Source: Candidatus Naiadarchaeum limnaeum (GTDB taxonomy: Archaea > Undinarchaeota > Undinarchaeia > Undinarchaeales > Naiadarchaeaceae). From it: 20,368 nt of DNA. The translations under genes were made by a program, and so were the position numbers. Under the pieces are notes generated by a model. The model was not told where the DNA came from and did no database searches. It saw nothing but the letters and a program-made list of their open reading frames with translations. The number at the start of each line of letters is the position of its first letter. Position 1 is the first letter of the stretch. Of the stretch, positions 14,165-20,368 are shown piece by piece. Location: NCBI GenBank assembly GCA_014189685.1, contig DVAB01000006.1, positions 1 through 20,368 on the forward strand. Reading direction: 5' to 3'.

Positions 14165-15289
14165 ATGGCTCAAGAATTCAAAGTCACTCCTTGGGAAGTA
14201 AGTGGAATTGTTGACTATGATAAATTAATGAAGGAATTTGGGACTCAGCCTTTAACTGATAGCTTGCTTGAGAGAGTAAAAAAATTCGCAAAAGGAGACC
14301 TTCACTATTTGTTCAGAAGAAAAATCTTTTTTTCGCACCGCGATTTTGATTGGATTTTAAATGAGTATGAAAAAGGGAACAAGTTTTTTCTCTATACCGG
14401 CCGCGCGCCTTCAGGGCACACCCACTTAGGGCATTTAATTCCCTGGATAATTACTAAGTGGCTTCAGGATAACTTTAATGCTGAACTTTATTTCCAGATG
14501 TCGGATGATGAGAAATTTTATTTTAAGGAGGAACTTACCCTAGATGATACAACTAGGTTAACAAAGGAAAATATGCTAGATATTATTGCCCTTGGGTTTG
14601 ATCAGAAAAAAACGCATTTTATCATAAACACGCAACACGCAAAAATAATGTACAGGGAAGCTGCAAAAGTTGCGAAAAAACTTACAGTTTCAACAGCAAA
14701 GGCAGTTTTTGGATTAAGCGACAGAAATAACATTGGAGAATTTTTCTACACCTGCATGCAATCTGTTCCTGCTTTCCTTCCCTCAATCTTAAAGGGAAAG
14801 AATATTCCATGTTTAATCCCACTTGCGATTGATCAAGACCCGCATTTCAGAATTGCGCGCGATATTATTCCAAAATTAGGCTATTACAAGCCATCAATTC
14901 TCCACTGCAAATTCCTTCCTGCTTTAACAGGTCCTGATAGCAAAATGTCTGCTTCAGAGGAACAAACAGCTGTTTATACAACAGACACACCAGAAACTGT
15001 TGAGAAAAAAATAAAAAAATACGCATTTTCTGGAGGTCGCGATACAGTTGAGGAGCACAGAAAGCTTGGGGGAAATCCGGCTATAGATGTTAGCTATCAA
15101 TGGCTAACCTTTTTTGAGGAAGATGATAAGAAATTAAAGAGAATCTATGAGGATTATAAATCGGGGAAAATGCTCACAGGAGAATTAAAAGAAATTTTAA
15201 TTCAAAAACTTACTAAATTTTTAAAAGAACATCAGAGAAACAGGGAAAAGGCAAAAAAAGTTCTCAATAAATTTATTTTAAAGGATTGA
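14165..15289 (+). CDS. trpS: Tryptophanyl-tRNA synthetase, archaeal/eukaryotic type
   Basis: This class I enzyme charges tRNA-Trp. Its 374-aa sequence begins with the archaeal/eukaryotic N-terminal signature VTPWEVSG-IVDYDKLMKEFG. The ATP-binding HIGH-like motif is HLGH at 87-90 (preceded by YTGRAPSGHT). The tryptophan pocket and dimer region include FQMSDDEKF and AIDQDPHFRIARD. The KMSKS-like loop is KMSAS at 260-264. The C-terminal lysine-rich helices complete the anticodon-binding domain. The last 12 bp overlap the opposite-strand surface-protein gene, so the stop codons interlock. It probably shares a transcript with dys or uses a weak promoter at 14133-14142. Confidence 0.95.
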   Translation: MAQEFKVTPWEVSGIVDYDKLMKEFGTQPLTDSLLERVKKFAKGDLHYLFRRKIFFSHRDFDWILNEYEKGNKFFLYTGRAPSGHTHLGHLIPWIITKWLQDNFNAELYFQMSDDEKFYFKEELTLDDTTRLTKENMLDIIALGFDQKKTHFIINTQHAKIMYREAAKVAKKLTVSTAKAVFGLSDRNNIGEFFYTCMQSVPAFLPSILKGKNIPCLIPLAIDQDPHFRIARDIIPKLGYYKPSILHCKFLPALTGPDSKMSASEEQTAVYTTDTPETVEKKIKKYAFSGGRDTVEEHRKLGGNPAIDVSYQWLTFFEEDDKKLKRIYEDYKSGKMLTGELKEILIQKLTKFLKEHQRNREKAKKVLNKFILKD

Positions 15290-17332
15290 TGGCTCTTCTT
15301 CAGAAGGTACGACTGGAATTTCTTCCTCGCCGTCGCCGTATTTTTTCTTTGTATAGTATCTGTAAGTTACATATCCTAAAACTAGCGCAACAATTAACGC
15401 TCCAATCCAGCTTGCTCGCGCAAATGTGAAAAGTCCTGTTGGGCCAGCAGGAGTTTCAAGAACCACCTGAGGAGCTGCTTCTTCCCCTGAAGGCTCAACA
15501 ACTAAAATAAATGATGCAGAAGTTTCAAGCTTTCCGTCTGAAACAGTTATTGTTATTTTATGTGAGCCAATATCAGCCTCTTTTGGAACAAAGGCAATTA
15601 ACCCTGTTTCTTTTCCTATTGCAAACAAAGGAGTATCATCTTTAAATGTTAATGGGTCATCATTTGGATCGTCTGCGCTAACTTGATATGTAAATAATTT
15701 TCCTACTTTTGCAAACAGAGTTGGGATTGTTTCAATTGAGGGCGGAGCGTTAACATACACTTTACCACCTGTTGGAAGACTTCCTCCACCACCAACACTA
15801 GTACCACCTAATGGAGGCGGCGGGGGCGGAGGTTGGATTGTGAAGGTTGTGGTTGCGTTTGCCCAATTAAAAGCAAAATCACGGCAAGAGAGATAATAAG
15901 TGTAAGTCCCATATGGAAGCTCCAATTGTTGTTCATGATAGAAGCCTGTTGAATTTGCAAAGCTTGACATATTGCTGTAGGAACTTGTTGTTATATTGCT
16001 CCATAAGCATGTGGAAAAGTCGTTTGAGTTATCAGCGGTATTCAAGCTCAAAATTGGAGTTGTATCGCCTATTGTTCCGCTCGGCTGAATGTTTGAGAGA
16101 ATGGGAGGGGTATTATCAAGGAATATTGGAGGATAATTGGAAACGGAGTAGTTCACATTTCCTGCTAAATCTGTAACTGAGAAATTGTAAGTATAGTTTC
16201 CTTCTGGCATCATTGTTCCATTTATATTTGTCCCATTCCAAATCCAGTAAGCCCATGTGCCAGACTCGCTAACATTAGCAAAAATTATTGGATTACCGCT
16301 TGAAGTGACAAAATTATTTGCTGAGTCATAAACTGTGAAAAAGTAAGAAAGTGTGGGGGATAGGCTGTCGTTTGCAAACACGCTTAGGTTAGCAGTGTCC
16401 TGCCAGCCATCATTTACACCTGGAGAGAATGAGCCTGTCCATCCTAAATATTGAATTCCAGGAGCAACTGTATCATAAGTAACATACAACCATTGACCAC
16501 AACAAAGTGCTGCTGAGTTATTTAAGTTATCAGTTGCGCTGCTTGTTATGTTATATAGATTATTGTTAGTTGGGGTCCAGCTATAGGTCCAGCTTGTTGT
16601 TCCAGTAGCATTTACACAGGTTATACCAACTCCGTCTTCAAAGAAGCAGAATTGAACATATTGAACTCCGCTCTGCGGGTCAGAAGCAGTGCCATTTACA
16701 ATAATCGGATTTCGCCAGTGTGTATTGTTTAGAGGAGCTGTTATTGTTGAGGTTGGAGGGATATCGTCATTTATAATTGTTGAAGGCCGAGTTGCTGAGC
16801 CTGTTCCATTTACATTATCTAGTGTTTCAACAAGCCAGCTTGCTGTTGTGTTAGCTGAAACAAGAGGCGCCTGCGCATCAAACCAAAATGAAAGCTGCTC
16901 TCCGGTATCAATTGGATTGGCTGATGTGTTCCACATTATAATTAATATATTTCCACTCCCATCCTGTATTGTTGTATGGCTCCAATCTACTGGATCAGAA
17001 ATTGTTGAGTTATTAACTGTAAATTGAGCAACAGTTCCGTTCCAAACTGTTACATTTATTGCTACTATGGAATCTGGACCAAAAGGATTGGCCACTGTAA
17101 AGTTAAAATTCTCAACAAAAGTCTCGACAGTCCAGTTGTCATTTCCAGTTGTAAGTAGATTAATGGCGGGGTCGTGTGAATTCTCACTAACACCACCATC
17201 AGCAAAAACCACAATAGCTGAAAGAACAACAAAGAAACTAAAAGCTAAGGCCACCCCCCATAATGGCACTTTTTTATTTTCAAATTTCAGCTCTAAACAC
17301 CTACTTATTTTTGTGAATTTTTTACCTTTCAT
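15278..17332 (-). CDS. Ig/cadherin-like surface protein with Pro-rich stalk and C-terminal anchor
   Basis: This is a surface protein of 684 aa from ATG 17332 (690 aa if the in-frame GTG at 17350 is used). A minus-strand TATA box at 17351-17359 would start transcription at about 17330, so the leaderless ATG is preferred. A basic N-terminus (about 1-25) precedes one hydrophobic helix ending IVVFADGG, acting as signal peptide or anchor. The ectodomain has several Ig-like modules with sequons: a PPTSTITAPLNNT-type module, a DTVAPGIQYLGW module and a DNTPPILSNIQPS module. A seven-proline/glycine stalk follows, then a cadherin/He_PIG-like module (FTYQVSADDPNDDPL, then KITITVSDG). A membrane helix (WIGALIVALVLGYVTYRYY) and an acidic cytoplasmic tail end the protein. 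Its organisation and repeats resemble the 1900-aa protein. Partner unknown. Confidence 0.85.
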   Translation of the reverse strand: MKGKKFTKISRCLELKFENKKVPLWGVALAFSFFVVLSAIVVFADGGVSENSHDPAINLLTTGNDNWTVETFVENFNFTVANPFGPDSIVAINVTVWNGTVAQFTVNNSTISDPVDWSHTTIQDGSGNILIIMWNTSANPIDTGEQLSFWFDAQAPLVSANTTASWLVETLDNVNGTGSATRPSTIINDDIPPTSTITAPLNNTHWRNPIIVNGTASDPQSGVQYVQFCFFEDGVGITCVNATGTTSWTYSWTPTNNNLYNITSSATDNLNNSAALCCGQWLYVTYDTVAPGIQYLGWTGSFSPGVNDGWQDTANLSVFANDSLSPTLSYFFTVYDSANNFVTSSGNPIIFANVSESGTWAYWIWNGTNINGTMMPEGNYTYNFSVTDLAGNVNYSVSNYPPIFLDNTPPILSNIQPSGTIGDTTPILSLNTADNSNDFSTCLWSNITTSSYSNMSSFANSTGFYHEQQLELPYGTYTYYLSCRDFAFNWANATTTFTIQPPPPPPPLGGTSVGGGGSLPTGGKVYVNAPPSIETIPTLFAKVGKLFTYQVSADDPNDDPLTFKDDTPLFAIGKETGLIAFVPKEADIGSHKITITVSDGKLETSASFILVVEPSGEEAAPQVVLETPAGPTGLFTFARASWIGALIVALVLGYVTYRYYTKKKYGDGEEEIPVVPSEEEPSIL

Positions 17333-17343
17333 TTTGCTTATGA

Positions 17344-17384
17344 TGAACACTATTTAAGTATTATTGTGAACAGTTTTGAACAGT
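17344..17384. promoter_or_regulatory. Possible operator: phased TGAACAGT repeats
   Basis: TGAACAGT occurs at 17367-17374 and 17377-17384, exactly 10 bp apart. The related TGAACACT is at 17344-17351. They flank the minus-strand TATA box in the region between two divergent genes. One-helical-turn spacing suggests cooperative binding by a regulator; the regulator is unknown. Confidence 0.4.
17351..17359 (-). promoter_or_regulatory. TATA box for the 684-aa surface protein gene
   Basis: The minus strand reads ACTTAAATA here. A start 25-28 bp downstream falls on the ATG at 17332, which is the basis for choosing that start. Confidence 0.5.
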
Positions 17385-17430
17385 GCATCATAGTATATAA
17401 AAGCTTTTTTAAGTGCGAATGAATTCATAG

Positions 17431-17439
17431 TTATAAAAG
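17431..17439 (+). promoter_or_regulatory. TATA box for glyS
   Basis: TTATAAAAG lies 31-39 bp before the ATG at 17470, so the start would be near 17460-17465. A second candidate, TATATAAAAG at 17394-17403, could give an additional longer leader. Confidence 0.5.
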
Positions 17440-17469
17440 TTAATAAATAAAGAATCATAAAGTGACTGC

Positions 17470-18957
17470 ATGGCAGAAAGAAAATATGATAAAATCTCGG
17501 CAATCGCACGCAGGCGGGGCTTTTTTTGGCCTAGCTCTGAGCTGTATGGCGGGCTTGCAGGATTTTATGATTACGGACCAATTGGAGCGCTTTTAAAGCA
17601 GAACATTGAGAAAGTGTGGAAAAAAATTTTTATCGCGCAGGAGGGGATGCTTTTGCTTGATACTCCAAATGTTATGGCTGATTCTGTTTTTCAGGCAAGC
17701 GGGCATTTGGAGCATTTTGCCGACCCTTTAGTTACCTGCACAGATTGCAACACAAATTTCAGGGCAGACAAGCTTGTTGAGGAAAAATTAAAAATAAAAA
17801 CAGAAGCAATGGGAGTTGATGAATTAAACGGGGCAATAATTGCAAATGGAGTTGCCTGCCCAAAATGCAAAGGCAAACTAGGAGAGGTTTACAAATTCAA
17901 CTTAATGTTTGGAACAGAGGTTGGCCCTGGAGAGGAAAAAAGAATTGCTTATCTGCGTCCCGAGACTGCGCAGGGAGCTTTTGTTTCTTTTGAAAGATTG
18001 TGGGAAGTTGCGCGAAAAAAACTTCCATTTGGGGCTGCGCTTGTTGGGCGCTCATATAGAAATGAAATTTCTCCAAGACAGGGGATGATTAGATTAAGAG
18101 AATTTTCACAGGCAGAGGCAGAGGTTTTCTTTAATCCAAGCGATAAAAAGCATCCGTGCTTTAAAGAGGTTGAAAAAGAAGAATTGAATTTGCTAACAAT
18201 TGAGGAACAGAAAAAAGGAAAATCTGAAAAGGGGGAAAAATTTACTGCAAAAGAGGCAGTGCACAAAAAAATAATCAAATCAGAGTTGCAGGCTTATTAC
18301 TTAACTCTTGCAAAACAATTTTTCAACAGAATTGGATTTCCAGATAGTTCAATGAGGTGCAGGCAACAACTTTCCGAGGAAAGAGCGCATTACTCAATAG
18401 ATACGTGGGATATTGAAATCCATTCAGAAGATTTTGGGTGGATTGAAGTGGCAGCAATTGCTGACCGCGCGGATTATGATTTGAAAAGGCATTCAGAAAC
18501 TGCAAAAAAGGATTTATCAGTTACAATTGATGGAAAAAAATTTTTGCCGCATGTGATGGAGGCTTCTTTTGGAATTGACAGGCCGTTTTATCTTTTGCTT
18601 GAGCATTCGCTTAAAGCAGAGGGAAAAAGAACTCTTTTCAAATTCAAAAAAAAGGTCGCGCCGTTTGAGGCTGCGGTTTTTCCGCTAGTGGATAAGGACA
18701 AATTGCCGGAAAAAGCTCTGGATATTTACAATATGCTCTTAGAAAATAATGTGATGGCTCAGTATGATAACTCTGGGAATATTGGAAAAATGTATGCACG
18801 CGCTGATGAGATTGGAATTCCGATTTGTGTAACAATTGATCATCAGACTTTAAAGGATGATACTGTAACCGTGAGATACAGAGATACAACAAAACAAAAG
18901 CGAGTTCATGTTAAAAAGAACTACGAAATACTTCATGAGATTTGGGAAAAAGATTGA
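17470..18957 (+). CDS. glyS: Glycyl-tRNA synthetase, class II alpha2 type
   Basis: This 495-aa enzyme charges tRNA-Gly as a homodimer. Motif 1 lies around YGGLAGFYDYGPIGALLK. A zinc-type insertion carries CTDCNTNF and, about 45 residues later, CPKC, giving four cysteines. YLRPETAQGAFVSFERL, then GRSYRNEISPRQGMIRLREF, forms motif 2, the ATP-binding arginine region. Motif 3 is VMEASFGIDRPFYLLL. The C-terminal anticodon-binding domain begins near VAPFEAAVFPL and ends at the stop TGA at 18955-18957. The length is slightly short for the archaeal family (usually 500-580), which fits a streamlined genome. The DUF4145/HEPN-like gene starts within a few bases of or inside its 3' end, so the two are probably co-transcribed. 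Confidence 0.96.
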   Translation: MAERKYDKISAIARRRGFFWPSSELYGGLAGFYDYGPIGALLKQNIEKVWKKIFIAQEGMLLLDTPNVMADSVFQASGHLEHFADPLVTCTDCNTNFRADKLVEEKLKIKTEAMGVDELNGAIIANGVACPKCKGKLGEVYKFNLMFGTEVGPGEEKRIAYLRPETAQGAFVSFERLWEVARKKLPFGAALVGRSYRNEISPRQGMIRLREFSQAEAEVFFNPSDKKHPCFKEVEKEELNLLTIEEQKKGKSEKGEKFTAKEAVHKKIIKSELQAYYLTLAKQFFNRIGFPDSSMRCRQQLSEERAHYSIDTWDIEIHSEDFGWIEVAAIADRADYDLKRHSETAKKDLSVTIDGKKFLPHVMEASFGIDRPFYLLLEHSLKAEGKRTLFKFKKKVAPFEAAVFPLVDKDKLPEKALDIYNMLLENNVMAQYDNSGNIGKMYARADEIGIPICVTIDHQTLKDDTVTVRYRDTTKQKRVHVKKNYEILHEIWEKD

Positions 18958-18965
18958 GGGGACTG

Positions 18966-19724
18966 GTGGCAAATGTTCTTGAAATGTTTAAGAAAAGAAT
19001 TAAAGAAGTAGATGATTCTGTAAAAAGTTTAGAATCCGGGAAAGAAATAAATTTTGCAGTTAAAAATGAATTTATGGATTATGGAAGCGGCCGCGCCTCG
19101 TATATGCGCGCAAATGTTGATTCTAATTTATTTAGGCTAAAAGAAAATTCCTGGGAATTAGTGGAACTTGGAGTAAATCCAAACAACAGGCAAATTATTT
19201 TGCAGATTTTAGGAAAAGCTGAAAGTTTTAAAAAAGGCGCGCAGCCGCCTGAGATAAGAAAAATAATTTCTGAGTTAACAAGCTTAACAAACAAATTAAG
19301 TTATATAAAAACAGTTGAGGATGACATTTCATTTATACAAATTCCGAAACTGCCAGAGGTGATTGCAGAGGAAATCGCAGCAGATTTAAATGAATTGAGA
19401 AAATGCTTTGTTTCAGGAGCTTACAGGGGTTGTGTTGTTCTCTGTGGCCGCGTAATGGAAACAGCATTGCACAGAAAATATTTTGAAGTTGCGGGCCAGG
19501 ATTTGCTTGAAACAGCCCCTAATATTGGGCTGGGGAATTTAATTGCAAAATTAAAAGAGCAAAATGTAAAAATTGACCCTGGATTGACACAGCAAATCCA
19601 CTTAATAAATCAAGTGCGGGTTTTTTCTGTTCATAGCAAGAAAGAGGCTTTTTACCCGAGCAAGGAGCAGGCGCAGGCGACAATTTTATTTACCTTAGAT
19701 GTTTTGAAGAAACTATTCGAATAG
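18966..19724 (+). CDS. DUF4145/HEPN-like protein
   Basis: The protein is about 252 aa from GTG 18966, preceded by GAGGGG; an in-frame TTG at 18942 or ATG at 18984 are alternatives. The N-terminal half (to about residue 125) is lysine-rich and helical with an unknown role. The C-terminal half matches a DUF4145-type helical domain: LNELRKCFVSGAYRGCVVLC, then GRVMETALHRKYFEV, GLGNLIAKLKEQ and QIHLINQVRVFSVHSKKE. That last segment carries R-x4-H (codons 19617-19634), the signature spacing of HEPN ribonucleases. HEPN domains with this motif often cut RNA, for example tRNA, while others only bind it. The gene sits directly behind glyS and overlaps the opposite CheD-like gene by 12 bp. No obvious antitoxin gene is adjacent. 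Cellular function is unknown. Confidence 0.7.
   Translation: MANVLEMFKKRIKEVDDSVKSLESGKEINFAVKNEFMDYGSGRASYMRANVDSNLFRLKENSWELVELGVNPNNRQIILQILGKAESFKKGAQPPEIRKIISELTSLTNKLSYIKTVEDDISFIQIPKLPEVIAEEIAADLNELRKCFVSGAYRGCVVLCGRVMETALHRKYFEVAGQDLLETAPNIGLGNLIAKLKEQNVKIDPGLTQQIHLINQVRVFSVHSKKEAFYPSKEQAQATILFTLDVLKKLFE
19713..19724. other. Palindrome shared by two stop codons
   Basis: CTATTCGAATAG is a perfect 12-bp palindrome. Read on either strand it gives the final codons Phe-Glu-stop of the two convergent genes, so both proteins end in LFE. Confidence 0.7.
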
Positions 19725-20168
19725 GTGATCAAGCCGTAAGGCCTTAAGAGCAAAATTTGAAGTGTCTTTTGAAAAAGAAGGTTCTCCCTTCTTAAGATCA
19801 AAATCCACAACAAGTGGGATATATTGCGAGTGGCCATAAGGGGCATTTGGGGTAATGCCATTCCTTGATAAAAAATCTTTAAGAATTTTTATAGTAGGCT
19901 TTATCGCAAGTTTTAGCCTTACCATCCAATTTGCATTATAATAAATATATGCCCTTACTTCACTTAAAGGAATTTTTTCCTTTTGAAACCACTTTAGTGC
20001 CTTCTCTAAACCAGCCCTTGTGCCACCCAAGCCATACTTAATATGTCCCATTGCACCAAATTTCTGCGTAGGAGAATAAAGAACTAGGACAACACATTCA
20101 ATAACAAATTCTGTGTGCAAAATTTGGGGGGCATATCCCTTCCCCCAGCCTCCAACTCCGATACGCAC
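19713..20168 (-). CDS. cheD: CheD-like deamidase-fold protein
   Basis: This 151-aa protein starts from GTG 20168, chosen because GGAGAAGG lies just upstream and a TATA box is suitably placed; the longer frame to ATG 20267 would read through promoter repeats. The sequence follows CheD from end to end. It starts IGVGG, then Thr19-x5-Cys25 (TEFVIECVV), LVLYSPTQKFGAMGH with His42, and a helix AGLEKALKWFQKEKI. YYNANWM sits where CheD has GGASM. A helix IKILKDFLSRNGI and a terminal strand VVDFDLKKGEP complete the fold. From memory of Thermotoga CheD, its putative triad Thr21, Cys27 and His44 has identical spacing. CheD deamidates chemoreceptor glutamines and partners with CheC. No chemotaxis gene is present here, so the substrate is unknown and the symbol marks family only. 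Confidence 0.7.
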   Translation of the reverse strand: MRIGVGGWGKGYAPQILHTEFVIECVVLVLYSPTQKFGAMGHIKYGLGGTRAGLEKALKWFQKEKIPLSEVRAYIYYNANWMVRLKLAIKPTIKILKDFLSRNGITPNAPYGHSQYIPLVVDFDLKKGEPSFSKDTSNFALKALRLDHLFE

Positions 20169-20179
20169 AATCCTTCTCC

Positions 20180-20241
20180 TAAATATATTTAGTGCCCAAA
20201 ACCTTTTTCTCATAAATATATTTAGTGCCCAAAACCTTTTT
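20180..20241. repeat. Perfect 29-bp tandem direct repeat carrying a TATA box
   Basis: Bases 20180-20208 and 20213-20241 are identical over 29 bp (33-bp period, 4-bp spacer). Each copy contains the near-palindromic AAATATATTTA, GTGCCCAAAACC and a T-run. The duplication lies entirely between the divergent CheD-like gene and pheS. Confidence 0.9.
20213..20224. promoter_or_regulatory. Bidirectional TATA box for pheS and the CheD-like gene
   Basis: TAAATATATTTA in repeat copy 2 lies about 46-57 bp before the pheS ATG (20270) and 45-56 bp before the opposite GTG (20168). Either direction would give leaders of about 20 nt. The copy-1 box (20180-20191) is too close to 20168 to serve that gene but could give an upstream pheS start. 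Confidence 0.5.
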
Positions 20242-20269
20242 ATTCTTTCCTTTGCTAGTTTATGCAACT

Positions 20270-20368
20270 ATGGATCTCCATCCTTTAGAAATCAAAGTAA
20301 TCGAAGGCCTGAAAAAGCTCGGCGGAAAAGGTTCTGCAAGCGTTGTTGCAGAGACGGCAGGAATTGAA
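20270..20368 (+). CDS. pheS: Phenylalanyl-tRNA synthetase alpha subunit, N-terminal fragment
   Basis: The frame opens with ATG at 20270 and runs off the window after 33 codons. MDLHPLEIKVIEGLKKL followed by GSASVVAETAGIE is the typical start of archaeal PheRS alpha: an LHPLExKVL helix, then a winged-helix AExxGI segment. The catalytic class II core is outside the window. The leader is about 20 nt with no strong Shine-Dalgarno. It is the third aminoacyl-tRNA synthetase gene within about 6 kb, after trpS and glyS. Confidence 0.8.
   Translation, partial: MDLHPLEIKVIEGLKKLGGKGSASVVAETAGIE

Noticed and set aside
17333-17350. GTG start of the 684-aa surface protein at 17350
   Set aside because: The TATA box abuts this codon, so the transcript would start downstream of it. 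ATG 17332 fits a leaderless mRNA.
18966-19724. HEPN/MNT-type toxin-antitoxin module
   Set aside because: No nucleotidyltransferase or other antitoxin-like gene is adjacent. The neighbours are glyS and the CheD-like gene.
20180-20241. Two 29-bp direct repeats as a CRISPR array
   Set aside because: There are only two copies with a 4-bp spacer, and each copy holds a TATA box. No cas genes are present.
20169-20267. N-terminal extension of the CheD-like protein to ATG 20267
   Set aside because: The extra 33 residues translate the tandem promoter repeats (RFWALNIF twice) and lie upstream of a good Shine-Dalgarno/GTG start. CheD alignment begins at the GTG.
1-20368. tRNA, rRNA genes, insertion sequences or integrases
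   Set aside because: No cloverleaf-like segment with a GGTTC-type arm, no rRNA stretch and no transposase or integrase motif was found by reading. A covariance-model scan was not possible here.

Overview
The window looks like part of an AT-rich archaeal chromosome. The support is a homotetramer-type tRNA-splicing endonuclease, deoxyhypusine synthase, archaeal/eukaryotic-type TrpRS, alpha2-type GlyRS and a PheRS alpha start. Almost every gene also has a TTTATATA-like box about 25-40 bp before its start and little or no leader. Short gaps, several very large Ig-rich envelope proteins and tail-to-tail overlaps suggest a DPANN-type lineage (Diapherotrites or Woesearchaeota-like). That placement is inference, because no rRNA gene is present.

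Layout. (1) 1-97: the first 32 codons of a type I restriction R subunit on the minus strand. It is followed by a 300-bp divergent intergenic region with a duplicated TATA block and two competing hairpins. (2) 398-8823: two large surface proteins on the plus strand. The 1900-aa protein joins a NosD-like beta-helix, about 11 Ig/FN3-like modules, a membrane anchor, and then a second internal signal sequence with a second ectodomain and anchor. The 883-aa protein is a CARDB-type surface protein with a long charged cytoplasmic tail. (3) 8904-10239: a MinD-like ATPase and endA. (4) 10229-12141, minus strand: a GT-C membrane glycosyltransferase, apparently preceded by a 30-codon signal-peptide-like ORF. 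(5) 12208-15289, plus strand: a DUF4430-type membrane-anchored protein, an unknown acidic helical protein overlapping dys, dys itself and trpS. (6) 15278-17350, minus strand: another Ig/cadherin-like surface protein. (7) 17470-19724: glyS and a DUF4145/HEPN-like protein. (8) 19713-20168, minus strand: a small CheD-like protein whose Thr/Cys/His triad matches Thermotoga CheD. It is divergent from pheS (20270 onward), and a perfectly duplicated promoter lies between them.

The window therefore mixes a translation and RNA-processing set (endA, dys, trpS, glyS, pheS) with an envelope set (three sequon-rich giant surface proteins, a lipid-linked-sugar glycosyltransferase, a DUF4430 protein and possibly the MinD-like ATPase). 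The least expected items are the CheD-like protein without chemotaxis neighbours, the internal signal sequence in the 1900-aa protein, the hidden small ORF, and three convergent gene pairs whose stop codons overlap by 11-12 bp.
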